Program-made: the position numbers and the translations under genes
Source: Branchiostoma floridae
Taxonomy: Eukaryota > Chordata > Leptocardii > Amphioxiformes > Branchiostomatidae
Direction: 5' to 3'
Length of the DNA stretch: 64,000 nt
Assembly (NCBI RefSeq): GCF_000003815.2
Contig: NC_049979.1
Location: 22,324,726-22,388,725, forward strand
Notes under the pieces: model-generated
What the model was told of the DNA's origin: nothing
What the model saw: only the letters and a program-made list of their open reading frames with translations
The model's database searches: none
In this document: one piece after another, positions 1 to 11,554 of the stretch
Numbering within the stretch: position 1 is the first letter of the stretch
Layout of the letters: every line of letters begins with the position of its first letter

Positions 1-21
1 AACTTCAGTCACAGCGTGCAG

Positions 22-45
22 CTCAGCACGTCTTGACGTGCTGAG
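22..45. repeat. Perfect 11-bp inverted repeat
   Basis: CTCAGCACGTC and GACGTGCTGAG flank a 2-base spacer (TT), making an almost perfect palindrome. It may be the end of a fold-back element or a binding site; no function can be assigned. Confidence 0.7.
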
Positions 46-307
46 GGACACGTAGCGACGGCGTGTTTTAAGTTCCTCGTGCATGCTTTTTAATACTTTA
101 TTGTGCGAAAACACGTCATTCATAAACATACTACTACTAAGCATAATCAATTGCGGACACTTCAAGCTTTATGTCCCAAAATCTCCTTGGTGACGGACTC
201 AAAAAAGACCCTGAGCTTGGCGTATGCAGACAACTCACGCTGTGTCGCCGTATCGCCGTATCGTTTGTGTCGCAATAAGAGGCTAGCTTCTGTCCCACAA
301 ATCCATC

Positions 308-406
308 ATGGCGGCGGATTTTTCCGTGCCGAGCACCGAGCCGAGATCGGCGGTACCTGCAGGTTTTTCGCAGGTTTACTGGCAGATTCTGCGAAGCAAA
401 TCATAA
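308..406 (+). other. Weak candidate first exon or small ORF in CpG-rich DNA
   Basis: ATG in a good context (ATCATGGCGGCGG) opens a 32-residue frame beginning MAADFSVPSTEPRSAVPAGF, with possible donors inside (CAG followed by GTTTTT or GTTTAC). The MAA/CpG start is typical of animal first exons, but no downstream exon was found and no family recognised. Confidence 0.2.
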
Positions 407-461
407 CTATGACATCTGAAGATTATAAGAAGTGGAAAAGTTTATAGTTTTGGTGCTGTTT

Positions 462-650
462 TTATTTATTTTCAGGACGGGATAGTTGAACGATCTTCAA
501 GATCCGCGCTCGCAAGTTCTGACAGGCGCTCCGTACGAACTTGGCAACTTCGGTATTTTCGTAAGCTTTGTCGTTCATAGGAACCAAAAGATCGTAAAGT
601 ATGATTGTTAATCTATTTTGTGACCGAGTATAGTCCACTGTTTGTGCCCT
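462..650 (-). other. Weak candidate terminal exon, minus strand
   Basis: An open frame with coding-like composition ends at TAA (462-464): ...LYDLLVPMNDKAYENTEV..., then LKIVQLSRPENK. An AATAAA overlaps the stop. The frame opens after a stop near 650, and no convincing acceptor was seen. Family not recognised; it could be chance. Confidence 0.2.
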
Positions 651-3269
651 TTGTCAATGTTGAGACCGTAAGAAACAGCCGTTGTGGGTACCCAATATGG
701 CACCTTGGGACTGCCGTCATTGCGTGTTTCCTGTGCACTTTTGACGCCGTCGAAACGTGCTGTGTGGCACGCTTACATAGCTCTTATGTTATGCCATATG
801 TACGTTAAGAACTTCCAAAACTGGATTCTAATGTCTGGTGTAGCACTTTAGTACCTGTCCTGTAAGAAAATAATGGTAGCAACAAAACTATAATTTCATT
901 CATATTTTTTTTGGCAATCATTCATAACAGTTCTAACTTCTAAGGCCTATTGTGTCCAGCCATTTCAGTGGAAAAAGGAGAAGTCAATGTAAGACATGTA
1001 ATAGTACTACTAGTAGTAGATTAGTTCCCTTTTGCCATTGATGCAACTTCATGCAAAATTTCAGTGCTAATCATCAAGATAACACAGAAAAGGTGAGAGG
1101 CACTATGTCGTGACTGTCCTTCAATCTATGTCAGCACTTATTATGGAGGGGATCATGGTACTGACTACAGACATCCCAGCAGGACTCCATGTACATTAAA
1201 GTAATTACCTGTAAATGTCCTCATGTCCCAAGAAGTGTCACAAAAGAAGATAATGATAGGTCTATCACATCAAGAGACCCTTTTTCTCATCAAAACACCA
1301 TATTTAGAATAATTGTAAATCTAATATAAATCCTAGCCATCCAGGTATTTTTTATACGTTTTTCCTAGACAGAAGTCCCAGCCTACGAACTATGCTAATT
1401 ATCTGACCCAATGTGCATGCCTGATTGACTAGTATCGAAACAGTGGACATAACACTTACGGTTCTGTACACAAAAGTCGTCGTGGCCACTCAAACTTTAC
1501 AGTAAGATAACAACGATATTCATGTAGATCTTAGTGTGTCAAAATTTTTAAGTAGTTTTTGGAATAGATGAACCCAACCTAAAAGTTCAGGAGCGCAGAA
1601 AAAAATTAAGTACATACAACATGAAATAAAGTAGACTGTCAGCAAAACCAAGTAATAACCATTAATACCTCTCTTCAGAACTTGATACTACAATTCCATA
1701 GCTATTTTGATTTTTTTCTGACACTTAATTCCACATATACATAATAGTATACATGTACTAGTGTACAATACATTTTTGTATGTTGCACCTACAGGCAATA
1801 ATTAGGTACACGGCTCTAATTTTTGCATTATGTGCACAAAAGTGCATAGTATTTCATAACCAATATCTTTGGCCCTGTATGTTTTTGATAGCCCAATATG
1901 TGTAAGCTACTGTATATGCTCCTTACTCACAGCTACATGTACCAATCACATGAGTCAACACTGCTGGAACAGACATCAAAGAAGAAAGATGTGCTGTATA
2001 AGGTTTGACTAAGGCGGATTATCTTAATCACCCATGCACATTGCTAATGAGATGGCTTTATTCCATTTGCTAAAGGATTTACTGTCAGAGAAGATCAACT
2101 AATAAATGGATCAATATATCCCCCAGCTGCTCCCGGGAAATTCCTTCTCATAATGACAGATTAGGGAAGGCAAATCGAGGAGAGCTAAATGTACATAAAC
2201 ATCAGTGCAGTTAGGAACTACACTTCCGCAGGTTTATCGTAGCCATGGTAACCAGCTAGAAACAAACTCCAGAAACAGTCACAAACTGTGGCAGGGCATA
2301 AGGAAAAAACATTGTGTTTTTGGTTACCAACTCCAGCAAAAAGCTGCTGACCCAAGCCTTTTTTGTCAAGAGACATAAAATTTACTACCTGACCTTTGTT
2401 TGAGTGATGAAAACATTGTGAAATGTTTTCCAAAATATTTTCCAAAAGACCCACCAAACTCAGCAGGCATGATTGTATAATGTATACAGATTCTGTATAA
2501 TCAAAATATGATATTGAAAATACCAGTGTCATGATGCATTTCTGTTTTGTTAAACTGTGTATACTGGATCGCTATGGCTGAAATGTAAAAAAAAAAAGAC
2601 AGACGAAAGAAGGGAAAAAAAGACAGAACTCTACAGTTTTTATTCCAAGGACTACTATTGTTTAATTTTGCTAGGCCCACAGGGAAAGTGTGGAACAAAG
2701 ATAAGAACTGAGAGGGCCACTTCAGTGAGAAGTCACCCATGTCCCACCTCCTGCCCCTTGCCAACTCCTGTAAAAACAGTTTAGCTTCTACACCTGATCC
2801 CTGCTCCACTCCCCAAAACCCATTACTCCAACATGAACAAAGCCTGTTCACTCCCCCATCCAGTTATGTGAGCCGACCTTAAGTACTGTATTATGGTCTG
2901 TTTGCAGTAGTAACATGCCTTCAGATCCTTCCAGGCCTTCCATGATTGGACTAAGATATGATGTATATACCCTGAGCAGACTAGAGGAAACTGATGCAGT
3001 CTTTTTTCAAGAGGGAGAAACTGATCAGATAGAGCAGGTGATGTATGATTATGATTATGAAATATGAAAGAGATAACAACAAACAAAATAGAATGCCACA
3101 CAATGAAATAAAAGGAAGATAATGAATGTGAAAACATTTTCCTCTTTGTCCATGTTGATAGGAATACTGACCAAAACACTAGTGTTGTTGCTATGGTGTG
3201 TGTTCGTACTAGTTGGCTGTGCTAAGGTTACAAAATGTAAGGTGTTGGGGACAGTTTATCAGTATGTGC
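651..3269. other. Non-coding, no gene seen
   Basis: AT-rich DNA with short stops in all frames. Nothing supportable beyond homopolymer runs (for example the A run near 2587). Confidence 0.6.
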
Positions 3270-3520
3270 ACAGCATAATTTGAAGATCTGTGGAAGAATC
3301 CTTATGATATTTCGTAGGTGGGTAAAGATAGGGAAAATGAGGGTTCATATTCTATAATTGGTCCCCTAGAGGCTTTTTTGGAACTGCAGCAGAATGTCAG
3401 GTTTCAATATCTTGTGCTGTAGATAAATCATGGTCATGATTCCATATGGTAGAATCTGATAGCTCTTGAGACAGAGGGTAGGTGGTGTACGTTTGGGTCT
3501 CAAGCAAGAAGCAATCATGA
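3270..3520 (+). repeat. Dispersed repeat family R1, copy 1
   Basis: Shares in order the family phrases: -agcataa-ttgaagatctgtgga-, a GGGCC/GGTCCCCTAGAGGC-TTTTTTGGAACTGCAGCAG block, -ttgatatc-t-gtgctg-, and -agctcttgagacag...gtttgggtc-. Diverged, so old. Confidence 0.6.
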
Positions 3521-4409
3521 TAGCCACTTCTTTTAGCCCAAGATATGTTTTACTCTTTTACAAGAACAACCTACCAAACAAAAACAAAAAGAAAGGTCAA
3601 CATTCCAACCTACCTGTAAACAATCTCAAGGCACTTCTCTGCAGACAATGAATAAATTTGATATTGATAACAACCAGTGGAAAGCAACGTGCGAAGTACT
3701 ATCAACACTGTACGAATGTCAAGGAAACTTTTATCGGTGAAAGATTTGAAACAAGAAAATTTAGTAACAAGTAAATTTCAAAATGAGGATGGGACTAGGT
3801 AATGGTAAAGGTATCTTTTGTGTTTTTGTACAGTATGAGAATATACATCCTAAGGTAAATTCACATTGGTGATAGTACACATTTGACTTAGCATAGATTC
3901 AAAAGATCTGGAATTTCTTGGAACACCAAAGTGGCCACTGTACTGCTTGGGGTGATAAACATTCTATTAGTCAACTATTCAATTGCATTGTGCTTACATT
4001 GCAAAATTTTGAATAGCACTTAATGATGCTATACTAATCTTGGCAGGAGCTTGTGTATAAGGACCTGCTATTATGGGAAGGACTTGATACAGGGCTTAAA
4101 ATTCATTGCTGGGAAAAGGTGTGTAAAATCTTAACCAAACATTTAGGTGAACAAAAATCATGAAATTTAGTAGAATGACAGCAAAACCTGATTACAAACA
4201 TCACTCCTTCCTGCAGAGCTTGAATCTGAAATTCTATAGCAAACTCCAAAAATTCTATCATTTTTTTCTTACACTTGAATGTGCTCTGTTCTGGCAATTG
4301 TGTATATAACTCTGCACATACAAATATCTTGGTGCACCAGCTTTATTATAGGTACACAGGAATGCATATACATTGTACCTAGTATTTAGAGCCCTTAGAT
4401 AGGTAACGG

Positions 4410-4617
4410 TAGTTCACCTTAATCCGTGGGGTAACCTATATCCGTTATTTAAAAAAAACTGGGTATTTACAGATTTCAGGTCAATGACGTCGGTTTCAAA
4501 TGTCAACATTTTAAAAATCTTACACTGTGAAACTACCTTCCATCGACTTAACGACCCCAAAATACCCTATTTGTATATACAACAGATATAGGTTACCCAA
4601 CGGATAAAGGTGAACTA
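4410..4617. mobile_element. 208-bp inverted-repeat element (MITE)
   Basis: TAGTTCACCTTAATCCGTGG starts the left end and the inverse (CGGATAAAGGTGAACTA) closes the right. The two ~40-bp ends match at nearly all positions (both contain GGTAACCTATATC). The interior encodes nothing: a non-autonomous DNA transposon. Confidence 0.85.
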
Positions 4618-7600
4618 ACATTACAGCCACCTTGTACATGTGAAGTGCCACCATCTTATCAGACCATAACATTTGTAAGTTTTACAAATCCTGCCACACA
4701 TTAGCTCTAAGAAGTCCCCTATCATGTGCACTCTGCTTTAAAGTGGAAACAGCAAGGTGGCACACTTCTTGGCATTTCCCATGCCCTAAGGTATGACATT
4801 TGGAGGTTCTTGTGACCATGTGCAAATGGCTCTCAGACAACACAGGCGCCACCGTCCCGGCCGGCACACCACGAGTACATAGCAGTCAGTGGGAAAAACA
4901 AACGACAGCGGTAGTACCTGTGCGAACATGTCATCCACAACTGGTCTGAAGGACCCACTATGGGGGGATGTCTCCCACATAACAATATTGTCTGTGTTTG
5001 TCAGTGTAGATAACCTCTGTACCTAGAAACCACAATCGTGTAGTACTTTACTGTAAGGGTCGACCATGCTAACCTATGTGCTTGTTTACATTACACCTAC
5101 AGTGTAAATGTATGTTCACACAGTTAACAAGAAAATAATTCATATCCCTTATAGCTTTTCATGATGAGAAGTGGTTTAACTTTTAGTTAGCTACATTGAT
5201 GAAGATGATCAGACAAAGGAATTTGTAAAATTCGATGGTTCAGAGGTACTTTATTCATGCTTTTACCTAAGATCCCATTTTCGGAATTATCCATTCATGC
5301 CCTGTCTTGTTTCATTTCACAGTCATAGTTTTGCAAATGAAATCTAACCAATATTCTTGTTTTTTAACGACAAGTACATTATTTTTTTTCTCAAAAAGGT
5401 CCAAATTCCACTGTACATGTATGTGTATGATATTACATTCTTGAGAAAAACAAGAAATTTCCAAGGGTTATGAATGATTTGGGAGTATGAGTACTAAAAA
5501 TAATTTTCTTGTTCACTGTTCAAAGGTTAGTAGTAATAATGAAAGTACAGTGGTGAGTGAATAAATACATCTGGGACTTCTGCTCAATAAGAAGACATAT
5601 CAAAGGCCAGCCACTCTCCCATTCTGATTCTTTGAAAAGGAATTTTTTTCCAAGTGTTTCTCCCTTAACAATTATAGACATTTTCTGCTCACAAATAGAG
5701 GCCTCTTTTTATTTGGTAGAAAAATTAAAATTGCCTGGTCAATCAACAATATTGCATAGCCTAGAATCTATTGTTACAGTATTACTAGTTACTATATAGC
5801 TAGTTGCCTTATACAATATACTTGACTTTGCCTTACATTGTACCCGTCACAATTGTTGTGCAATAAACTTTGACTTGACTTGAAAAAATTAACTAAAACA
5901 TTAAAATCTATAGTAATAAGTTGGACAGCTGGCCACAGAAATGTTGACACAACCTCCAGTGAACAAATTAGGACAATTTCATCAGAAAAAAGACAAGGTG
6001 CACACTACGTATTTTCTTATCCATTCTTCTTCTTTCTTATCTTTCTTTTGACTGAGGCTAATCCAAATCTAATACTGCATACTAAGTACATTACCGTTGC
6101 TATTTTCTTAGTGTACTTGCAAAGGCAGAATCCGGTTCCTGGATAGATTGCAAACAAATTACGCTCGAGTACACAATCATTAAGTCACTCCATCACCGAG
6201 GAGATCATAAAAGGAGCAACAGGTGCTGGGTAGATGACATGAACAGCGCACTGGAGAACAACTTGTAAAAGCCTGCAATTACGAGTTTGATTGACCCTGG
6301 CAACAGCTTGTCACTTCATTCAATGACCATGTGTTATTGGCTGAGTCTATAGGGGATTCTCAGATCTCTTCAGAGACAGCTACCCAACCACTCCATGCAT
6401 CTGCACATCTGCCAGAACATTGGGTACCACCTCCCACTGCAATCATCATTTTCAATATCTTCCAATCAAGAAGATTACAAAATTCTAATTTATGCTAATG
6501 CGATACATCGCTAGCTTTCATCAGCATGTTTGTGGAAAAGCCAGGGGAACTAGAATAATTACTCGAATAATTACTCCAACTATTTGATCTGTCAGTTAAA
6601 ATCCTTTCATCACATCTACAAATGTCAGCATTTTACCAGAGAGGGGATGTTTCCTCTCATATTTAATGACTAGCATTTGCATTTTGAATAAAATTAATAA
6701 TGAATGGTTTCATGTCATCAACTATTTCAGTAATCATCTTAATAAGAGAAGATTAATGTTTCTGTCAAGCAAAAAAAGTACAACACTAAATGAATTATGC
6801 AGATCTGGTACTGGCTTTGTTATTTCTAGAGAAATATATCATCAGGGATGATCCCTCCGTCCCAGGTCAGAGATCTGCTCCCCCAAAAAATTTCTTCAAA
6901 AATCTGATTGTTGTGACAGACGAAATTCTACCTTGTCCATCTGAACTTCATGACATGAAACTGATGAAAGTATATTTTCACATAAGTTTATATTGTCTAC
7001 TTAAGAAAAGTAAATCAACAACATGGACTCCGATACAAGGAGTTGGATAGAAAAAAATTTAAAAGCTGGAGACAACCCTGTACATAATGAATTTACAGAC
7101 ACGTGGGTCTCAACATATTCACATGTGACTGTCAGAGAAAAGGTACATGTAGCATGCTGTCACTTCTTTTCGTCTAGGAGACATTCAACCAAGCAACCAA
7201 ATAACAAAACCTAAAAGATGAACATTTTTTATGACTGACAAATTTTACTCAGTGACAAACGGCATATCATGCTGTTAGTGCATTGCTCTTTGGATGTTTT
7301 ACTCAAGAGCAATTTAGAGGCCTGAGGGCAGAAAAACATTTGCATTTACTTTCAGCCAAAATACGTACCTTTTACATGTCAATTATCGTCATAAAAGCAT
7401 CACCCTGAATTTGAGATTGAGCTCACCTTATCAACTGCTTAACCAACTTTTCAGAATTTACTTTGTGGTACAGAAACATTTGCACAAAATATAATACGGT
7501 GATGATTTTACTTTTATTGAATTAGGGCTCAAATAATGGGCGCATATGTACTTTTTTCACCCCAAATCAAAGCTGTGCACCTAAAATTTGACTGTTGGTG

Positions 7601-8899
7601 CACCTAGATATTTGTGTTGAGTAAAATACATTTAAGTACTATAAGTTTATGGCATATTCTTGACATTTCAGTGTCATAAGAAATTTTTTAAAAATTCATT
7701 GTGTCACTTGTTTAGAATTTTGAGGATAGCTATATAGTTCATTATGTCTTCCCCAGTTTATACTGTTTTTGCTAGTGTGTTTTTCTTCTTTCTCCATCTG
7801 GCAGTAGAAAATACCAGCAATTTTTACTGGTTTGTGATAGCAATGTTTTTCTTGTACACAATATTACAGAGTGGGCCTAATGGTTTTTTTATAATTAAGT
7901 TTGATTACAAGGTCCGAAAACCAAACAGATGAAGGTTTCTTCTTACTCACATACTACATTATAGGGCGAGTCTAATGGCATTATATTGTGTGTGAGTAGC
8001 TTGACAAAAGACTATCTTAAAAATGTTGACTTTCTATTTCATTTCATATTACCCAAATTCTTAGGTTAGGTGTGCCAGAGTAGGCACAGCTGTCAGGAAC
8101 CTCTGCACCTTGCTAATCAGGTGGGCTTCCAAAAATCTGCAGAGACATGGAGATCTGTACATTCCTGAGGGTCTGCATGAGGGGATCCTGGCAACACTTA
8201 ACAGTATATTTAGGAGTGCCAGCAATGCTTAATGGATGGTGAACAGACTTGTTTTTCGTGCTGCGGTTTTGGGAATGAGTCATTCATGATAAAAATAATT
8301 TGCAATAACATCTAATGATGAAATCAGGAATTTCAAGAAATAGTGCGCAACTTGGTACTAACCGATTATGGTTCAAGAAGAATTTACCGACAATGTTTGG
8401 AGTTGGACTAGTGAATGGCTGAGCTAGGATTGGCAGTGAATTAAAATAGCTTGCTACGCCTCACAGAGGAAGGCATGCAGATCCTCATTCCTGGCCGGAT
8501 CTGGAGATGAGGTTAATTATTGTGTGAATGCCCCGAAGGTCTGGGGTCCTGAAGGTGGGCTTAATCAACCTGAGGCAATAAAGACATGCAAATCCTCAGA
8601 AACTATTAAGTGACGTGGAGTAACAAGCCAGCCAGGTGGGCTTGGAAGAAACTTGAATAGATGATCATACCAGTTTACAAAGTTTGAAGGAAGCATCGGT
8701 CAGCAAACTTTTGAATCCTAAATACTCTGAAGGAAAGTCTCTCTCAAAGCAAAAAGCACTGTTTCAAGATGATCTTGTGTTTAGTGTTGTTGACCTAAAA
8801 TCTACAGGTTTTGGGTTAAAATGCCTGGAAGCCCAATGTTATGTCCTTGGTAAAGCAACTTTATACCTTATTGAAAAATGTTGAAACTTTGTTCCAACA
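4618..8899. other. Non-coding spacer with retroelement scraps
   Basis: No convincing gene. Around 6195-6260 a plus-strand frame reads RSNRCWVDDMNSALENN, like the W-x-D-D segment near the end of LINE-type reverse transcriptase proteins; it is broken by stops. 5850-5880 (gtgcaataaactttgacttgactt) resembles a short-retroelement 3' end. Both calls are weak. Confidence 0.35.
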
Positions 8900-8910
8900 C
8901 TAAAAGAAAC

Positions 8911-9060
8911 TCACCATAAATTTTCGGCCGAACACTCCGACCTTCTTCAGATGAAATGACTCGCTGCACTAATCCGGAAGTCGTCGGATGACTTCAGGTA
9001 GCAGCGAATCATAAATGGCGGGAAGGCGAAACCTGCCACCATCACGGTTCAACGAGGGTT
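8911..9060 (-). mobile_element. Retroelement remnant with hammerhead-like end
   Basis: Minus-strand CTGAAGA (8944-8950) is followed by a GGTCG/CGGCC stem and GAAA (8922-8925), i.e. the CUGANGA-stem-GAAA order of a hammerhead ribozyme core, but with one extra A before the stem. Such ends occur in Penelope-like elements. A related copy is at 34839-34870. No coding part remains. Confidence 0.35.
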
Positions 9061-10096
9061 GCTGTGCCCTTATTTTATACAACTTCATACCTTATTTTCC
9101 TCACTACCTACCTACCTACCTAGTCCCTTGACCTCCAGGTCGTTTCCACAGTTCCTCACTCAACTCAGGTAAAAAATGAGTATCAACAACTTAAGTTAGG
9201 GACATCCTCTTGGGACATGCTTCAGGAAAACCAAGTCATCTTGTTCAGCTTGTGCAAACAGTACAAAGATTGGTGGGCTCTACCTAAAGACAGTTTACCT
9301 GGTTATGCGACACAAACAAAACAATCTGTTTTGCTGCTTTCTCATATTTGTTTCAGAGCTAACCAGTAAATCAGATTAGCTGGGAAAGCTGGAAGCACCT
9401 GTGCCATCATCAATAGAGGACCTGATTCACACAAAGAATTCACACATCACAAATATAAGTAAGGACCCTGATAGGCCTTGCCACTGCTACTGCTGCTACA
9501 AAGCCACTTTGTAGATTTGGTCCCTTATCACAGTGGAATGTGGCAATAATAGCACTTCAGAAGAGTTGTCAGTCTCAGTTTAATCAAGCAGATAACGGTC
9601 TTGCCACACAATGTAGTCTCATGATAAGCACTCGGTAACAATGATGCCAGCTGACAGCTTTCACAAGAGTTCATGTTGTAAAAAAAAGTCATGTACAATG
9701 TGATAAAACTCGTTAAACAATCTCACGGCCTAAGTCAACGCCAGTTTAAGCAGATATCTAAAGCCTGTACGTGATAGAAGTCAAGCCCGGCAGCTTGTCA
9801 CTGATTATGTGTAAGCCTGGCAGTTTTCTCACAATGCATGTCAAGCTTGTTACCTTAGAGAAGGAGGTCCTGATGATATCATTTGGTTGCGTTTGTGACT
9901 TTGTGTGTCTGCACCTCAAAATCAGTTCGAAGGATTTGTATGAATTTGCATTTAGGTAGTTTTTGAGGTACAATACCCTTGTGCGTGCTGTGCCAATGTG
10001 CCTATAGGCAACATAGGGCCTAACAAAGGCAAGCTAATTTTTGAGGTCCAAAAGAAACATGGCGAGTTGGGGCCTCCTAGATTAAAACAACACTAA

Positions 10097-10205
10097 CAGT
10101 TAGATGTGCAAAGTTTAAGTGCAACAGGTGTAATATAACCAGCATGCCTGCTACCCTAGTGTGTTATGAAGAAAGGCAGTTATACTGGCTATACAGATAC
10201 AGATG
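10097..10205 (+). mobile_element. Short interspersed element S1, copy A
   Basis: Shares with 32711-32857: AGATGTGCAAA, GGTGTAATATAACCAGC, -TGTGTTA- and -GGCTATACAGATACAG, ending in an ATACAG tail. The tail and two dispersed copies fit a SINE; no promoter boxes could be confirmed by eye. Confidence 0.6.
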
Positions 10206-10825
10206 GTACATGTACGGACTGTAGGTGCATCATTGGATGCAGATAATGAAGACAATCAGGAACAGCACCCGAAAGTGTTCACAAGAGATCTAACAATGAC
10301 TCATGACCTCTATGCATTATATACCCATTCTTTTGCTCCGCAGGTGGCCCATAACAGGTGTCCTACTTGCGTTTATCATGATCAACATGCAAGAGTTCAA
10401 ATTGGATGACTCAACAGTACATTAGATGACTAAAGGAACATGAATAACAGTTCAAAGCACAACAATATGTATGAGCTTGTGACATCTTATCACGATAAAC
10501 AGAGAAATTGGTCTAGTCATTAAAGTGCGTTTCCCTTAAGTTTACTATAGTAACGATGGTTACTGAAAGTTATAATCATGGTTAAGATCTGTAGTGACAA
10601 TGAAAAACAAAAGGATTGCTATCAAAGTCTGCAAAACTGTGAAATCAGACACAATAGAGAGCTACATCAGGTACCTGCCCATCATCTATCACCTGTCATA
10701 CACACCCAACATACACAAAGTCTGTCTTTATCCATTACATCACCAAATTACACATTTGGGTGGAATTGAACTCAAAATGTCACTAAATGTCCTAAAGAGG
10801 TAGTCCTATCTCTTTGTTAATTCTG

Positions 10826-11110
10826 CCAAGGAGGTTATGTTTTTGGTTTTATCATCATGACTCTAGAAGCTTTAGATGGATTGATATAAAATCAGCTCTT
10901 CATATGAAATGAAAGAAATTATTATATTTTTAGCCCCTTGGCATCTTTCCTTTAGTTCTACAGTAGAACATCTGATTTTCATATGTTACAAATGTATGTC
11001 CAGAACAAGCTATGGCCATGTCATGATTTTAAGCTTTTTGACAGCTCCTGAGCCTGGGAAGAAGTGACATAAGTTTGAGACCTCCAGTTATTCTCACTTT
11101 TTAACTTTCC
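10826..11110 (+). repeat. Dispersed repeat family R1, copy 2
   Basis: Begins with a ctgccaaggaggttatgttttt phrase and continues through gatggattgat, -cagctcctgagcctgggaagaagtg- and -gtttgag-. It lies downstream of the last recognised NUDT14 exon. Confidence 0.55.
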
Positions 11111-11340
11111 TAGCATACAAATGTTTGCCAGAATTAGATCATTCTACTTATGCTGGGAACCATGTTTGGCTCGAGGACTTTGTAAAGTGAAACTATTCAC
11201 ATTCCCAAAGTTACAGCCAGGATTCTAGCCAGTTCGAATTTTTTTGGGAGGTCACTGAAAGCTAATGTTTGCTCAACCTTTGCTGCTTCTAGTTCTGTGG
11301 AACAAGGGTGTTACAGATGGCCAAAATTGATTTTGCTTAC

Positions 11341-11554
11341 CTGTATGAAGTAACTTCTTCTATCTTCTCCAGGGGTACTTGAAACCCAACTTCTTCCAGG
11401 ATTTCGGACTGAGCTATCTCCTTCAGACTGACATCCTTATCCACGATTCCCGCACACAGCTCGTAGGTGACACCCTCGCTACCTGGAAGGGTCTGCACAC
11501 CGTCCTTTTCTTCTGGGTTACCATGAAGCCTATGGTAGGTATTCATGTAAATAG
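11341..11554 (-). CDS. NUDT14: NUDT14 exon c (Nudix box)
   Basis: A 214-nt exon with LPGSEGVTYELCAGIVDKDV and SLKEIAQSEILEEVGF. Against the Nudix box Gx5Ex7REUxEExGU, the metal-binding EIxEE core and GU end are kept, but the first Glu is Val and the Arg is Ser. Human NUDT14 also departs from the consensus at these two places. Acceptor ccactccctgcag, donor GTAAGC (phase 2). Confidence 0.93.

Noticed and set aside
2823-2900. Minus-strand frame ending AHITGWGSEQALFMLE, faintly like the TGSxQTMFYxE segment that follows the Nudix box in NUDT14
   Set aside because: The phase would fit, but the frame stops at once, the acceptor is poor and the match is only a few residues. Not enough to call the next NUDT14 exon.
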